A stretch of DNA of 64,000 nucleotides, from the NCBI RefSeq assembly GCF_001411495.1, contig NZ_CP012982.1, positions 1,426,001 to 1,490,000 of the forward strand, read 5' to 3'. A program made the translations under genes and the position numbers. Below the pieces are notes generated by a model, which saw only the letters and a list, made by a program, of their open reading frames with translations, did no database searches and was not told where the DNA came from. The stretch is from Burkholderia cepacia ATCC 25416. GTDB lineage: Bacteria > Pseudomonadota > Gammaproteobacteria > Burkholderiales > Burkholderiaceae. Below, one piece after another: positions 43,646 to 52,019 of the stretch. Each line of letters opens with the position of its first letter. The first letter of the stretch is position 1.

Positions 43646-44125
43646 TCAGCCCGGAATGACCGGCTTGATCAACGTCGTCGTGATCGGCGCGAAGCCGCAC
43701 GCACGATACAGCGCGCGGGCCGCCGTGTTGTGATTGAACACCGACAGCCCGATCTCGGTGATGCCGTAGCGGCGCGCCTCGGCGTCGAGCGCATCGAGCG
43801 TGCGCGTGGCCCAGCCCTGGCGACGCCGGGACGGGACGATGTCGAGGTCGTAGATGAACAGCGTGCGGTTCGGCCCTTCGGGCACGATCGCGTACCAGAG
43901 GTCGCCCACCGCGTCGCCGCTGCCGGTGTCGACGAGCACGACGAGGGTCTGGCCGGAGGTCCGCAAGCCATCCGGCAGCAGCGTGTCGAAACAGGCACGC
44001 GCCCGGCTGGTCGCGTCTTCGACAGCATTTTGTCCGGATGAAACGAGATCGCGCGCGTAGCCGTCGATGGCTCGCGTACGGTACGCGTGGAATTCTCTGG
44101 CCGTCATCGGCCGCATCTGCAGCAT
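43646..44125 (-). CDS. GNAT-family N-acetyltransferase
   Basis: The 159-residue GNAT protein has IYDLDIVPSRRRQGWATRTLDAL (acetyl-CoA loop R-R-Q-G-W-A, about 92-114) and NHNTAARALYRACGFAPI near the end. GDLWYAI marks beta-4. The start could be ATG 44125 or 44116. Acceptor unknown. It is convergent with copA across the heptamer array. Confidence 0.85.
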   Translation of the reverse strand: MLQMRPMTAREFHAYRTRAIDGYARDLVSSGQNAVEDATSRARACFDTLLPDGLRTSGQTLVVLVDTGSGDAVGDLWYAIVPEGPNRTLFIYDLDIVPSRRRQGWATRTLDALDAEARRYGITEIGLSVFNHNTAARALYRACGFAPITTTLIKPVIPG

Positions 44126-44230
44126 GGCCCGGTCACCGTGAACGGATTCGGACTTCCAGTGTAGCGGGACGGTCGCGCCGGCGCGCGATGCGGCGGCGGA
44201 AAGCGGGCAGGCAGGTGCGGCGGGGGCCGC

Positions 44231-44262
44231 GAATCAGCGAATCAGCGAATCAGCGAATCAGC
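44231..44262. repeat. Four tandem copies of an 8-bp unit
   Basis: GAATCAGC occurs four times in a row. The stop codon of the DUF3563 gene (44258-44260, minus strand) lies in the last unit, so the array starts at the 3' end of that gene. Confidence 0.9.
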
Positions 44263-44413
44263 GACGATTCAGGACGATCGGCACGAGGTGCGCACGGCGC
44301 ACGCGCTCGGCTTCGGCACGACGCGCAGCGTACGAGTATTCGGCGTCGAGCGGCAGGTGGGGCGACACGAAGAGGTCGTCGATCTTTTGCAGCAGGGCGA
44401 GGATGAAGCTCAT
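44258..44413 (-). CDS. DUF3563-like small protein
   Basis: The 51-residue protein (MSFILALLQKIDDLFVSPHL then YSYAARRAEAERVRRAHLV) fits the DUF3563 pattern: a short amphipathic N-terminal helix and an Arg/Glu-rich second helix. AGGAG lies six bases before the ATG. The promoter region carries two copies of the AGGG-TTTT-CCCT element 30 bp apart. Function unknown. It is about 50 residues long, usual for this family. Confidence 0.75.
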   Translation of the reverse strand: MSFILALLQKIDDLFVSPHLPLDAEYSYAARRAEAERVRRAHLVPIVLNRR

Positions 44414-44437
44414 GTGAGACTCCTGACAGATGTGGCT

Positions 44438-44479
44438 AGGGTTTTCCCTTAGATGGACGCTATTCTAAGGGTTTTCCCT
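44438..44479 (-). promoter_or_regulatory. Twin AGGG-TTTT-CCCT elements of the DUF3563 promoter
   Basis: AGGGTTTTCCCT at 44438-44449 and 44468-44479 (30 bp apart). On the minus strand TAGAAT, a five-of-six -10, follows the outer copy directly, so that copy lies in the -35/-10 spacer and the inner copy just downstream of the start. This layout suits repression. Confidence 0.65.
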
Positions 44480-44588
44480 GAACTCTGCCAGCGCACCGCA
44501 TCAGTTTGCCGCACGCGCGCGGCGCCTGATCGCCGACGCGGAACCGCAATCCTTGCTCCGTCGGGCTCCCAGGATAGGGTCGAAACGA

Positions 44589-46007
44589 TTAGCGCGTGCG
44601 GTGCGCACGTTTCGCGACAGCCGCCTCGCGATTTGCGTTGCGCTGGAGCCGGTCGACTTGCGACAGAAGCGCCTCGTGATGCTCCTCGAGCGTCATCAGC
44701 GTTGCCTGCTGCGTCGACAGATCGGCCGCGAGGCGATCGATCCGCTGCTGCTTCGTGGCGACGTCCTGCTTCAGATGCGCGATCTGCCGCGTCTGAAACA
44801 CCAGCGCAACGAGCCCGACCAGCACGACGACGGCCAAGGCCAGCAGCAGGCGGTTGACGCGGCGCATCTCGCGATCGGCGGTGCGCGTCAAACCGTCGAC
44901 GTCGGCCTGCAGCGCGGCGAGGCGGTCGGTCAGCGGGCGCAGGTGCGTATCCGGATCGAAGACCGGCGCGGCCGGTTGCGCGCGCTCCACCGACTGCTTC
45001 GTGACAAAGGACGCAGCGGAAGCCACCGGCTGGGTGGCAGGGGATACGGTGGTGTCGGGGTGCGGCGCGGCGTCCACGGCCTTCGCAATATTCGCCGGGT
45101 TCACCGGGTTCACCGTGTTCGCCGTGTTCGCGGCGATTACCGGCTTGGTCGGCTCCGCCGACGCCCGAGGCTCGACGATCGACACCGCGTCCGGTGCCGG
45201 GCTCGCCCCGGCCGCCGCTCGCGCCGTGTCGACGCTCGTCACGACTGGCGCAGATTGCTCTGCTGGCGCGTCGCTTGCCCCGGCAGTCGCCCGACGTTTG
45301 CCGCCCGACGACGCGCGACGCTCCTTCACGGCGTCGCCGGAAGATCGCCCTTCGCGGGATTTGACGGCGGCGGCAGCGACAACAGCCTGCTCGACTTCAC
45401 CGCCAGCTGTTTGCGTTTCGGTCACCTTCGGCGCCGTATCATCGGCCGCTTGCAGCCTGGTCGCCGCCATTGTGACGGCGTCGGCCGCGGGCACATCGGC
45501 GGATTTCGTTGCAATATCACCAGCTAGCGGAATATCGACCGCCTTCATCGCAACAGCCCCGGAGGCCGGCACGATGTCGGCATCTGCAACCTCCTCACCT
45601 TGCGGCACCGAAACGCCATGGGCCACCGTCGCGACTTCCGGCGTCACCGCGCCCTCTACCGCTTCCGAATGTGCCGCCGCGCCCGCCCCTTCCCGCGCAC
45701 CGAACCCGTCCAGCGCGGGCTGCCGCCCGGAGGCCACATCGTCCGCGATATCGGCCGCTGCATCGGCCTGCGCCCCCGCTTCGTCGCGAACCGCAACCGG
45801 CGCGCGCTCGCCCGGCTCGAACACCGGATCGCCGAACAGGTCGAGCGTTCGCTCGTCCCGCGACGCGTCGGCGGCCGGCGCACTGCCGGACCGCGCCGTC
45901 GCCCTCGCGGACGTACTCCCCGCGGCAGCAGCCGAGCGCTGGCGGGAACGGGCCGACGAACGATTGGAACGGGAACGGGAGCGAGGCGAGGAAACGGATT
46001 CGGTCAT
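44589..46007 (-). CDS. Disordered, single-pass membrane protein with C-terminal coiled coil
   Basis: The 472-residue protein has an Arg/Ser-rich N-terminus and a very long Ala/Val/Asp low-complexity region (about 45-340, with the tandem peptide NTANTVNPVNPAN near 307). One hydrophobic helix follows (LLLALAVVVLVGLVALVFQ, about 386-404), then a coiled coil (LKQDVATKQQRIDRLAADLSTQQATL, about 410-455). I do not recognise a family. Topology resembles small cell-envelope scaffolds such as HemX-like or TolA-like proteins, but this is inference. It is convergent with the DUF3563 side and has no operon partner. Confidence 0.65.
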   Translation of the reverse strand: MTESVSSPRSRSRSNRSSARSRQRSAAAAGSTSARATARSGSAPAADASRDERTLDLFGDPVFEPGERAPVAVRDEAGAQADAAADIADDVASGRQPALDGFGAREGAGAAAHSEAVEGAVTPEVATVAHGVSVPQGEEVADADIVPASGAVAMKAVDIPLAGDIATKSADVPAADAVTMAATRLQAADDTAPKVTETQTAGGEVEQAVVAAAAVKSREGRSSGDAVKERRASSGGKRRATAGASDAPAEQSAPVVTSVDTARAAAGASPAPDAVSIVEPRASAEPTKPVIAANTANTVNPVNPANIAKAVDAAPHPDTTVSPATQPVASAASFVTKQSVERAQPAAPVFDPDTHLRPLTDRLAALQADVDGLTRTADREMRRVNRLLLALAVVVLVGLVALVFQTRQIAHLKQDVATKQQRIDRLAADLSTQQATLMTLEEHHEALLSQVDRLQRNANREAAVAKRAHRTR

Positions 46008-46099
46008 GGAAATCGGATAGCGGGGCCCGCGAACACGGAACCGGATGTCGAACGGAATCGGTGGTCGGCCATTGTCGCATGCCCCGTTGCCGATTCAGC

Positions 46100-46798
46100 C
46101 TATTCGTCGCCCGACAGCCCGTTGCCCTCTTCAAAACGCGTCACGCCCTTCAGCGCGCGCAGCTTGTCGCAGATCGCCTGGTATTCGAGCGCCGACACCC
46201 GCGCGAGCGCGATGCGCACCTCGTCGTGCTCGCCCGTGTCGTCGGCACGCTGCACGATGAACTGCTTCACGCGCGCACTGTCCGGGCCGAGCGCCGCATG
46301 CAGCGAATCGAAGTTCAGCGTGCCGCTCACGACCGTCAGCGCGACCTGACGGCGCTGCCGCACCGTGAAATAGCGCCGCTCCAGCGGCTTGATGCCGGCC
46401 AGGATGATCAGGATGATGATCGTCGCCGAAATCGACGCGACGTACAGCCCGCCCCCCACCGCAAGGCCGATCGCGGCGACCGACCACAGGCTCGCGGCGG
46501 TCGTCAGCCCGCGCACGATCTCGCCGCGCAGCAGGATCGAACCCGCGCCGAGGAAGCCGATGCCCGAGACGACCTGCGCGGCGATCCGCGACGGATCGAG
46601 CATGATGTGCTCGCTGCTGCCGAGCACGTCGGCGAAACCGAACGCCGACACGATCATGATCAGCGTCGAACCGACACAGACGAGCATGTGCGTGCGCAGG
46701 CCGGCGGCCCACGACAGGCGCTCGCGCTCGAAGCCGATGACGCTGCCGAGCGCCGCCGCGAGAACGAGCCGCATCACGAGTTCCAGGTTGCTCAGCAT
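46100..46798 (-). CDS. MgtC/SapB-family membrane protein
   Basis: The 232-residue protein has four or five helices in the N-terminal MgtC domain (LVLAAALGSVIGFERE, LRTHMLVCVGSTLIMIVS, DPSRIAAQVVSGIGFLGAGSILL, TTAASLWSVAAIGLAVGGG) and a C-terminal ACT-like cytosolic domain (VALTVVSGTLNFDSLH). AAAAGGAG precedes ATG 46798. MgtC proteins aid growth at low magnesium and inside macrophages by inhibiting the F-type ATPase in Salmonella. The gene is divergent from the AGE epimerase gene. Confidence 0.92.
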   Translation of the reverse strand: MLSNLELVMRLVLAAALGSVIGFERERLSWAAGLRTHMLVCVGSTLIMIVSAFGFADVLGSSEHIMLDPSRIAAQVVSGIGFLGAGSILLRGEIVRGLTTAASLWSVAAIGLAVGGGLYVASISATIIILIILAGIKPLERRYFTVRQRRQVALTVVSGTLNFDSLHAALGPDSARVKQFIVQRADDTGEHDEVRIALARVSALEYQAICDKLRALKGVTRFEEGNGLSGDE

Positions 46799-46912
46799 GC
46801 GATTTATCTCCTTTTTTGGTGCCGGCCGCGCGGAATGTTTTATCCTTGGCCCCGGCCGCGCCGATCCTCCGGGCCGCGCCGACACGTTTCGAACCCAGCG
46901 CTCAACCCCGTC

Positions 46913-48022
46913 ATGTCCGTTTCCGACTCCGCTTCCGCCCAGGCCGCCCAGCTGCGCCACCATTTCGCGCACGTCGTCTTGCCGATCTGGCGGGGTTCAG
47001 GGTTCGACCAGACATTGCAGCTGCCGTTCGAAGCCGTCGATCCGGCCACCCACGCGCCGCTGCCCGTGACCCGTTATCGCGCAATGGCGTGCGCACGGCA
47101 ACTGTTCGTGTTCGCGCAGGCCGGCGACACCGCGCACGCAGCCACGCTGTTCGACGCGCTGGGCCGGCGCTTTCGCGACACGCGCCACGGCGGCTGGATC
47201 TACAGCGTCGACGCGCAGGGCGCGCCGCTCGACACGACCAAGGATCTCTATACGCACGCATTCATCGTGTTCGCGTGTGCCGCCTGGTACGCGGCGTCGG
47301 GCGACGCCGCCGCGCGCACGACGGCCGAGGAGACCGCCGCGCTGATCCGCGACCGTTTCGCGCCGCACCCCGGCGACGCGCTGCTCGATGCGGCGCGCCA
47401 CGCCGATTTCTCGTCATCCGGCAGCGGGGCGCTGCAGAATCCGCTGATGCACCTGACCGAAGCCTGGCTCGCGGCTGCCGATGCATTCGGCGACGCGGCG
47501 TTCGACGACGCGCTCGCGCACACCGCGCAGGCCGTCGAGCGCACGTTCGTCGACGCGGCGACCGGCTGCGTGGCCGAGCTGCCGCTCGGCGCGGCAGACA
47601 ACCGTTTCGAGCCCGGTCATCAGTTCGAGTGGTTCTACCTGGTCGATGCGGCCGGCGCGCGGCTCGCGCAAACGGGGCTCCCCGCTGCGCTGTCGCGCGC
47701 GTTCGGCTTTGCGGAGCAATACGGTGTCGATCCGCAGACGGGCGGCGTCTGCGCGGCGCTCGATGCGCAAGGCGCGTGCGTCGACGGCACGCAGCGGATC
47801 TGGGCGCAGACGGAGTACCTGCGCGCGCTCGCGACGCACGGCGGCACGCCGGCCTCCGCGCCGCTCGCGCGGCAGATCGAGCGCTTCGCCGCGCGCTTCC
47901 TGCATCCGCGCGGCTGGTTCGAGTGCAAGACGGCTGACGGGCAGGTGTCGCGCGCCGACATGCCGTCGACGACGCCCTACCACCTCGCGACCGCCTACGC
48001 GGCGCTGCCGGCCGGTTCGTAA
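46913..48022 (+). CDS. AGE-family epimerase/isomerase (N-acylglucosamine 2-epimerase type)
   Basis: The 369-residue (alpha/alpha)6-barrel protein has [35 protein letters not shown] (about 86-120), [13 protein letters not shown] and [11 protein letters not shown] carrying the catalytic His residues. Family members interconvert sugars (mannose to fructose or glucose, or N-acetylmannosamine). No partner gene tells which. Its end overlaps the chemoreceptor's end by 28 bp, tail to tail. Confidence 0.88.
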   Translation: MSVSDSASAQAAQLRHHFAHVVLPIWRGSGFDQTLQLPFEAVDPATHAPLPVTRYRAMACARQLFVFAQAGDTAHAATLFDALGRRFRDTRHGGWIYSVDAQGAPLDTTKDLYTHAFIVFACAAWYAASGDAAARTTAEETAALIRDRFAPHPGDALLDAARHADFSSSGSGALQNPLMHLTEAWLAAADAFGDAAFDDALAHTAQAVERTFVDAATGCVAELPLGAADNRFEPGHQFEWFYLVDAAGARLAQTGLPAALSRAFGFAEQYGVDPQTGGVCAALDAQGACVDGTQRIWAQTEYLRALATHGGTPASAPLARQIERFAARFLHPRGWFECKTADGQVSRADMPSTTPYHLATAYAALPAGS

Positions 48023-49614
48023 CCCGTCCCGGCGAACGATGGCGCCGTGCGTTCGTCGCGTGCGGCACGGCCGTCGCCCAGTTCGAATACCGACACGGCC
48101 TGCATCAGATGCGCGGTCTGGTCGTTCAGCGACGCGGCCGCCGCCGCGACTTCCTCGACCAGCGCCGCGTTCTGCTGCGTGAGCTGATCCATCTGCGTGA
48201 CGGCCTGGTTCACCTGCTCGATCCCGACACTCTGCTCGACCGACGCCGAGGTGATCTCGGACATCGTCTGCACGACGCGCGTGATCGACGTCGATACCGT
48301 CCGCATCGCTTCGCCGGCGCGCTCGACGAGCTCCGCGCCGCCGTTGATCTGCGCGACCGAATCCTCGATCAGCGCCTTGATCTCCTTCGCCGATTGCGCG
48401 CTGCGCTGCGCGAGCGAGCGCACTTCGCCCGCGACGACCGCGAAGCCGCGGCCCTGTTCGCCGGCCCGCGCGGCCTCCACGGCCGCGTTCAGCGCCAGGA
48501 TGTTGGTCTGGAACGCGATGCCGTCGATCACCGAGATGATCTCCGCGATCCGCCCCGAGCTCTGCGCGATGCCGCGCATCCGGTCGATCACGCTGTCGAC
48601 CACGCCGCCGCCGTGGCTCGTCGCCTCGAGCGCCGCGTCGGCCAGCGCGCTCGCCGCACGTGCGCTGTCGGTGTTCTGACGGACGGTTGCCGTCAGCTCC
48701 TCCATGCTCGCGGCCGTTTCCTCGAGCGATGCGGCCTGGGTGCCGGTGCGCGCCGACAGGTCGGCGTTGCCGCCCGCGATCTCGCCCGCGCCGAGGTGGA
48801 TCGCATCGGACGCCTGGCGCACCGTGCGCACGGTGCCCGCGATGCTCGTCTGCATCGTCGCGAGGCCGCGCAGCATCCGGTCGATCTCGAACACGCCGCC
48901 TGCCCGCACGACTTCATCGAGCCGGCCCTGCGCGATCCGCTCGAAATGGCGGCCGGCTTCTTCCAGCGGCGCGACGACCGCGCGCCGCGCGGCCGCGTAG
49001 ATCGCCGCGCTCGCCACGAGCATCGCCACCAGCAGCACGATGCCGACCGACTTGAACCACAGCATGCCGCCGTCGATCGTATCGAGCGCCGAGCGGCTCG
49101 ATGTGCCGCCGTAGTCGGTGAAGCGGCGCAGCTCGGCGATATAGGCGTCCTGGATGCCCTGCGTCGGCTGGTCGAGGAATGCCTGGATGTTGTCGGCGTC
49201 GAGGAACTGCACGAGTTCGCCCAGCGCGCCGCGCAGCGCGCGATAGCGCTCGGTGAGCGCCGCGACGCGCGCGCGGTTGGTCTCGTCGACCGGCTGCACG
49301 GCCGTCAGCGCGGCGAACGCCTTGTCGGCTTCCGCGAGCGACGCGCCGGCATGGCGGATGATGTCGTCCGGCTTCGGGCCGCCGCGCACCATCCGCGTGC
49401 CGGCGCGCGACAGGTTGATGCGCGCGTCGAGCAGCTGCTGGGTGGCCTGGCTCGCCGCGCCGACCTGCGTGATCGCGACGTTCGACAGGTCGTCGACGCC
49501 GCTGCGCGTCGACGTGAGCGCCCAGAAGCCGAGCGCCTCGATCGCGAACAGGAAAAGGCAGAACACGGTCAACACGCCGAGCAGACCCGACGCGAGCTTG
49601 ATTTTTCCGAACAT
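47995..49614 (-). CDS. Methyl-accepting chemotaxis protein
   Basis: The 539-residue receptor has TM1 (about 9-31), a periplasmic four-helix ligand domain of Tar/Tsr type (about 32-185), TM2 ([19 protein letters not shown], about 190-208), a HAMP domain, and the signalling hairpin with the tip [40 protein letters not shown]. It reports ligand binding to CheW/CheA. No C-terminal NWETF tether is present. A good sigma-28 promoter lies 45-71 bp upstream, so it belongs to the motility regulon. The ligand is unknown. Confidence 0.93.
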   Translation of the reverse strand: MFGKIKLASGLLGVLTVFCLFLFAIEALGFWALTSTRSGVDDLSNVAITQVGAASQATQQLLDARINLSRAGTRMVRGGPKPDDIIRHAGASLAEADKAFAALTAVQPVDETNRARVAALTERYRALRGALGELVQFLDADNIQAFLDQPTQGIQDAYIAELRRFTDYGGTSSRSALDTIDGGMLWFKSVGIVLLVAMLVASAAIYAAARRAVVAPLEEAGRHFERIAQGRLDEVVRAGGVFEIDRMLRGLATMQTSIAGTVRTVRQASDAIHLGAGEIAGGNADLSARTGTQAASLEETAASMEELTATVRQNTDSARAASALADAALEATSHGGGVVDSVIDRMRGIAQSSGRIAEIISVIDGIAFQTNILALNAAVEAARAGEQGRGFAVVAGEVRSLAQRSAQSAKEIKALIEDSVAQINGGAELVERAGEAMRTVSTSITRVVQTMSEITSASVEQSVGIEQVNQAVTQMDQLTQQNAALVEEVAAAAASLNDQTAHLMQAVSVFELGDGRAARDERTAPSFAGTGYEPAGSAA

Positions 49615-49658
49615 GGGGGAGATTCCTGGAAAGCGGACGATGAGGCAATGCCCCGGCA

Positions 49659-49685
49659 TTAGCGGCATTTCTTCGTCGGACTTTA
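49659..49685 (-). promoter_or_regulatory. Sigma-28 (FliA) promoter for the chemoreceptor gene
   Basis: On the minus strand TAAAGTCC, 11 bases, then GCCGCTAA match the sigma-28 consensus TAAAGTTT-N11-GCCGATAA in 13 of 16 positions. The -10 lies 44 bp upstream of the ATG at 49614. Confidence 0.85.
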
Positions 49686-49885
49686 GGACCGGGAGACGGC
49701 AAAGTTCACGTTGCTCGTGCATTCCCGCGGAATCGCCGGCAAACCGGGGGATCTTCGGTATTCGACGCAATAATCGCGTCGCATCGCACCGGAATTTGCA
49801 CGAAATGCGGACGAATTTCCTTGCTTATCCGCAGCCCCCTTCCTAGAGTTCAGCGCAAGCGGGCGCTCATTGCGAAGGAAGTTCG

Positions 49886-50329
49886 ATGACCGACATCACG
49901 GATCACGCGCGCGGCGCATTGCGCGCGCAACCGTTCAGCATGCTGCTGGGCACGGAGCTGATGCATATCGGCGACAACGAAGTGTCGCTGTGCCTGCCCG
50001 TGCGCGAGGAACTGCGGCAGCAACACGGGTTCGTGCACGGCGGCGTCATCAGCTACCTGGCGGACAACGCGCTGACGTTCGCCGGCGCGCTCGTGCTGGG
50101 CCCGCGCGTGATTACGGCCGAATACAAGATCAACTATCTGCGGCCGGCCGTGAACGGCACGCTCGTCGCGCGCGCGAAGCTCGTGTACGCGGGCCGGCAC
50201 CAGGCGACCTGCCAGTGTCACGTGTTCGTCATCGACGGCGATCACGAACGGCTCGTCGCGATCGCGCAAGGCACGATCAACCGCGTCGGCGACGGAAAGA
50301 TGCCGGACGCGCCGGAAGAGACGGCCTGA
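49886..50329 (+). CDS. PaaI-family hotdog thioesterase
   Basis: The 147-residue hotdog protein has HGFVHGGVISYLADNALTFAGAL (about 50-72, with the H-G-G and D/N catalytic pair), EYKINYLRPAVNG and a final beta strand. It hydrolyses acyl-CoA thioesters. The ATG is 49886. The 3' end overlaps the extended frame of a broken RelE-type gene on the other strand. No operon partner is visible. Confidence 0.87.
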   Translation: MTDITDHARGALRAQPFSMLLGTELMHIGDNEVSLCLPVREELRQQHGFVHGGVISYLADNALTFAGALVLGPRVITAEYKINYLRPAVNGTLVARAKLVYAGRHQATCQCHVFVIDGDHERLVAIAQGTINRVGDGKMPDAPEETA

Positions 50330-50525
50330 CGGGCGGCACCGGCCGGTTCGACGAGACAAGCCGCGAAACGCCGAAGCCACAGCGCGTGTCGCACGGCCTG
50401 GCCGAAGGAATGCGAGGATTTTCGAGCCGTTCGGCAAGTCTCGCCTCGAACCGATCGCGAACGGTGCGATCGAGCTTCTTCCACGCCTTCAACGCAGGTT
50501 CGAGCAACGCGAACTCAAAGGTCAA
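50277..50525 (-). pseudogene. RelE/ParE-type toxin gene, truncated or frameshifted
   Basis: The first 43 residues (TFEFALLEPALKAWKKLDRTVRDRFEARLAERLENPRIPSA) are a good RelE N-terminus. After that the frame turns into Cys/Arg/Pro-rich sequence unlike RelE and runs into the antisense of the thioesterase 3' end. A second frame (ALWLRRFAACL near 50385) faintly recalls the lost strand, suggesting a frameshift plus truncation. The start codon is TTG at 50525, overlapping the antitoxin stop by 11 bases. The catalytic C-terminus is missing. I infer a dead toxin. Confidence 0.7.
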
Positions 50526-50763
50526 CCAGTTTGACCTTGACGACTTTCCCGTTGGCGCGCGAATCGACGAGCGCGTTGTCTTCGATATCCTCGAGACGTT
50601 CGACCATCGCCTCCCATGTCTTCGCCGGGATGCAGTAGAACGCAGGTTCGTTGTGGCTCAGGATCGCGACCGGGAAGCCCTCGCCCGCCGCCACGGTTCC
50701 CGTCGGGTTCCGCTTCAGCTCCGAAACGCTCGCCGTCACGCTGGCCAGAATGGTGTGGGGCAT
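50515..50763 (-). CDS. Phd/YefM-RelB-type antitoxin
   Basis: The 82-residue protein opens MPHTILASVTASVSELKRNPTGTVAAGEGFPVAILSHNEPAFYCIPAKTWEAM, the usual Phd/YefM N-terminal DNA-binding half, and ends in the helical toxin-neutralising part (VERLEDIEDNALVDSRANGKVVKVKLVDL). It is complete. The toxin gene that follows is broken. TTGGTACCAA lies 40 bp upstream as the likely operator. Confidence 0.85.
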   Translation of the reverse strand: MPHTILASVTASVSELKRNPTGTVAAGEGFPVAILSHNEPAFYCIPAKTWEAMVERLEDIEDNALVDSRANGKVVKVKLVDL

Positions 50764-50802
50764 GTCCGCTCCTGATTCGATCGAAATTTCACCGCACCTG
50801 AT

Positions 50803-50812
50803 TTGGTACCAA
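50803..50812. promoter_or_regulatory. Palindrome upstream of the antitoxin gene
   Basis: TTGGTACCAA is a perfect 10-bp palindrome centred 44 bp before the antitoxin ATG. RelB/Phd antitoxins bind short dyads of this kind to repress their own operon. Confidence 0.5.
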
Positions 50813-50880
50813 CTTTGGCTCTATCCAGAATGCCCTCACGATAACGCCGGGTTTGCTCCAGAACCGCGAGCTTCGACGCG

Positions 50881-51933
50881 CTACTCGGCCTCATCCCCCG
50901 CCAGCGGCAAAAACCGCGGCGCCACCCGCGCCCGCACGTTGCCGTTCTCGTCCGTTCGATAGATCCCGCGTGCGACGTTATGCGGATGCGCGACCGCGTC
51001 CGCCACGCTCAGCAGCGGCGCGAAGCACACGTCGGTGCCTTCGAGCAGCGCGCGCCAGTACGCGGACGGCTGCTGCGCGAACACGTCGGCGAAACGCGCC
51101 TTCAGCGCGGGCCAGCGTGCGCGGTCGTACTGCGATGCCGGATCGACGTCGGTCAGTCCGAGCCGTTCGACCAGCAGCGCGTAGAACGGGGGCTCGAGCG
51201 CGCCGATCGTCACGCACTCGCCGTCCGCGCAGCGATACACGTCGTAGAACGGCGCATCGTGGAACAGGCTCGGCTGCGCGCCGTCGAGCTGCCCGTTCGC
51301 GCGCGCCCACAGCGCGAGCGAACCGAGCATCGACACGATGTCGACGATCGCGCCGTCGACCACCCGCCCCGGCCCGCCGCCGCGCACGTCGAACAGCGCG
51401 CAGACGATCCCGAACGCGAGCCCGAGCGCGCCGCCCGCATCGCCGACGACGGTCGGCGGCAACCCCGGCCGGCCGTCGCGCGGCGCGGACAGCGACAGCA
51501 GCCCTGTCAGCGCGACGTAGTTCAGGTCGTGCCCGGCCGCGGCCGCGAGCGGGCCGTGCTGGCCCCAGCCGGTCATCCGGCCGTACACGAGCTTCGGATT
51601 GCGGCGCGCGCAATCTTCAGGCCCGAGGCCGAGCCGCTCCATCACGCCGGGCCGCAGGCCCTCGATCAGCGCATCGGCCTGCGCGATCAGGTCGAGCGCG
51701 GCCTCGCGGCCGGCCGGCGACTTCAGGTCGAGTTCGACGATCGTCTTGCCTTCGCGCAGCAGGTCGCCGTCGCGGGCCTTCAATGCGTCCGGCGCGCTCG
51801 TGCGGCCGGCCGGGCGCGCGATCAGCGTGATCCGCGCCCCCATCCCGGCGAGCATCCAGCCCGCGAGCGGGCCGGGGCCGAGACCTTCGAATTCGATGAT
51901 GTGGATGCCGGAAAGCGGCGCGTTCAATGACAT
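50881..51933 (-). CDS. Alpha-methylacyl-CoA racemase (CaiB/BaiF family)
   Basis: The 350-residue protein belongs to the family III CoA fold, but its motifs fit the racemase branch: FEGLGPGPLAGWMLAGMGA at the N-terminus and AGHDLNY with H135, plus D165 in VVGDAGG. In this branch a His/Asp pair swaps the alpha proton of 2-methylacyl-CoA. Start at 51933 (GAGG upstream). It lies on the same strand as the IclR gene, 86 bp downstream of it, and probably supplies the right stereoisomer to the acyl-CoA dehydrogenase of the neighbouring cluster. Confidence 0.88.
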   Translation of the reverse strand: MSLNAPLSGIHIIEFEGLGPGPLAGWMLAGMGARITLIARPAGRTSAPDALKARDGDLLREGKTIVELDLKSPAGREAALDLIAQADALIEGLRPGVMERLGLGPEDCARRNPKLVYGRMTGWGQHGPLAAAAGHDLNYVALTGLLSLSAPRDGRPGLPPTVVGDAGGALGLAFGIVCALFDVRGGGPGRVVDGAIVDIVSMLGSLALWARANGQLDGAQPSLFHDAPFYDVYRCADGECVTIGALEPPFYALLVERLGLTDVDPASQYDRARWPALKARFADVFAQQPSAYWRALLEGTDVCFAPLLSVADAVAHPHNVARGIYRTDENGNVRARVAPRFLPLAGDEAE

Positions 51934-52019
51934 GAGAGCCTCGCTGAAATGCAGTCGGGACAAGAGCGGCGAAACCGCCCGATTCTATGCGAATGCCAGC
52001 GCGCGCCGGCCTCGTCCGG

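Noticed and set aside
45509..46912. Upstream extension of the AGE epimerase frame by 468 codons
   Set aside because: It lies antisense to the coiled-coil and MgtC genes and has Pro/Arg shadow composition. The family start fits ATG 46913.
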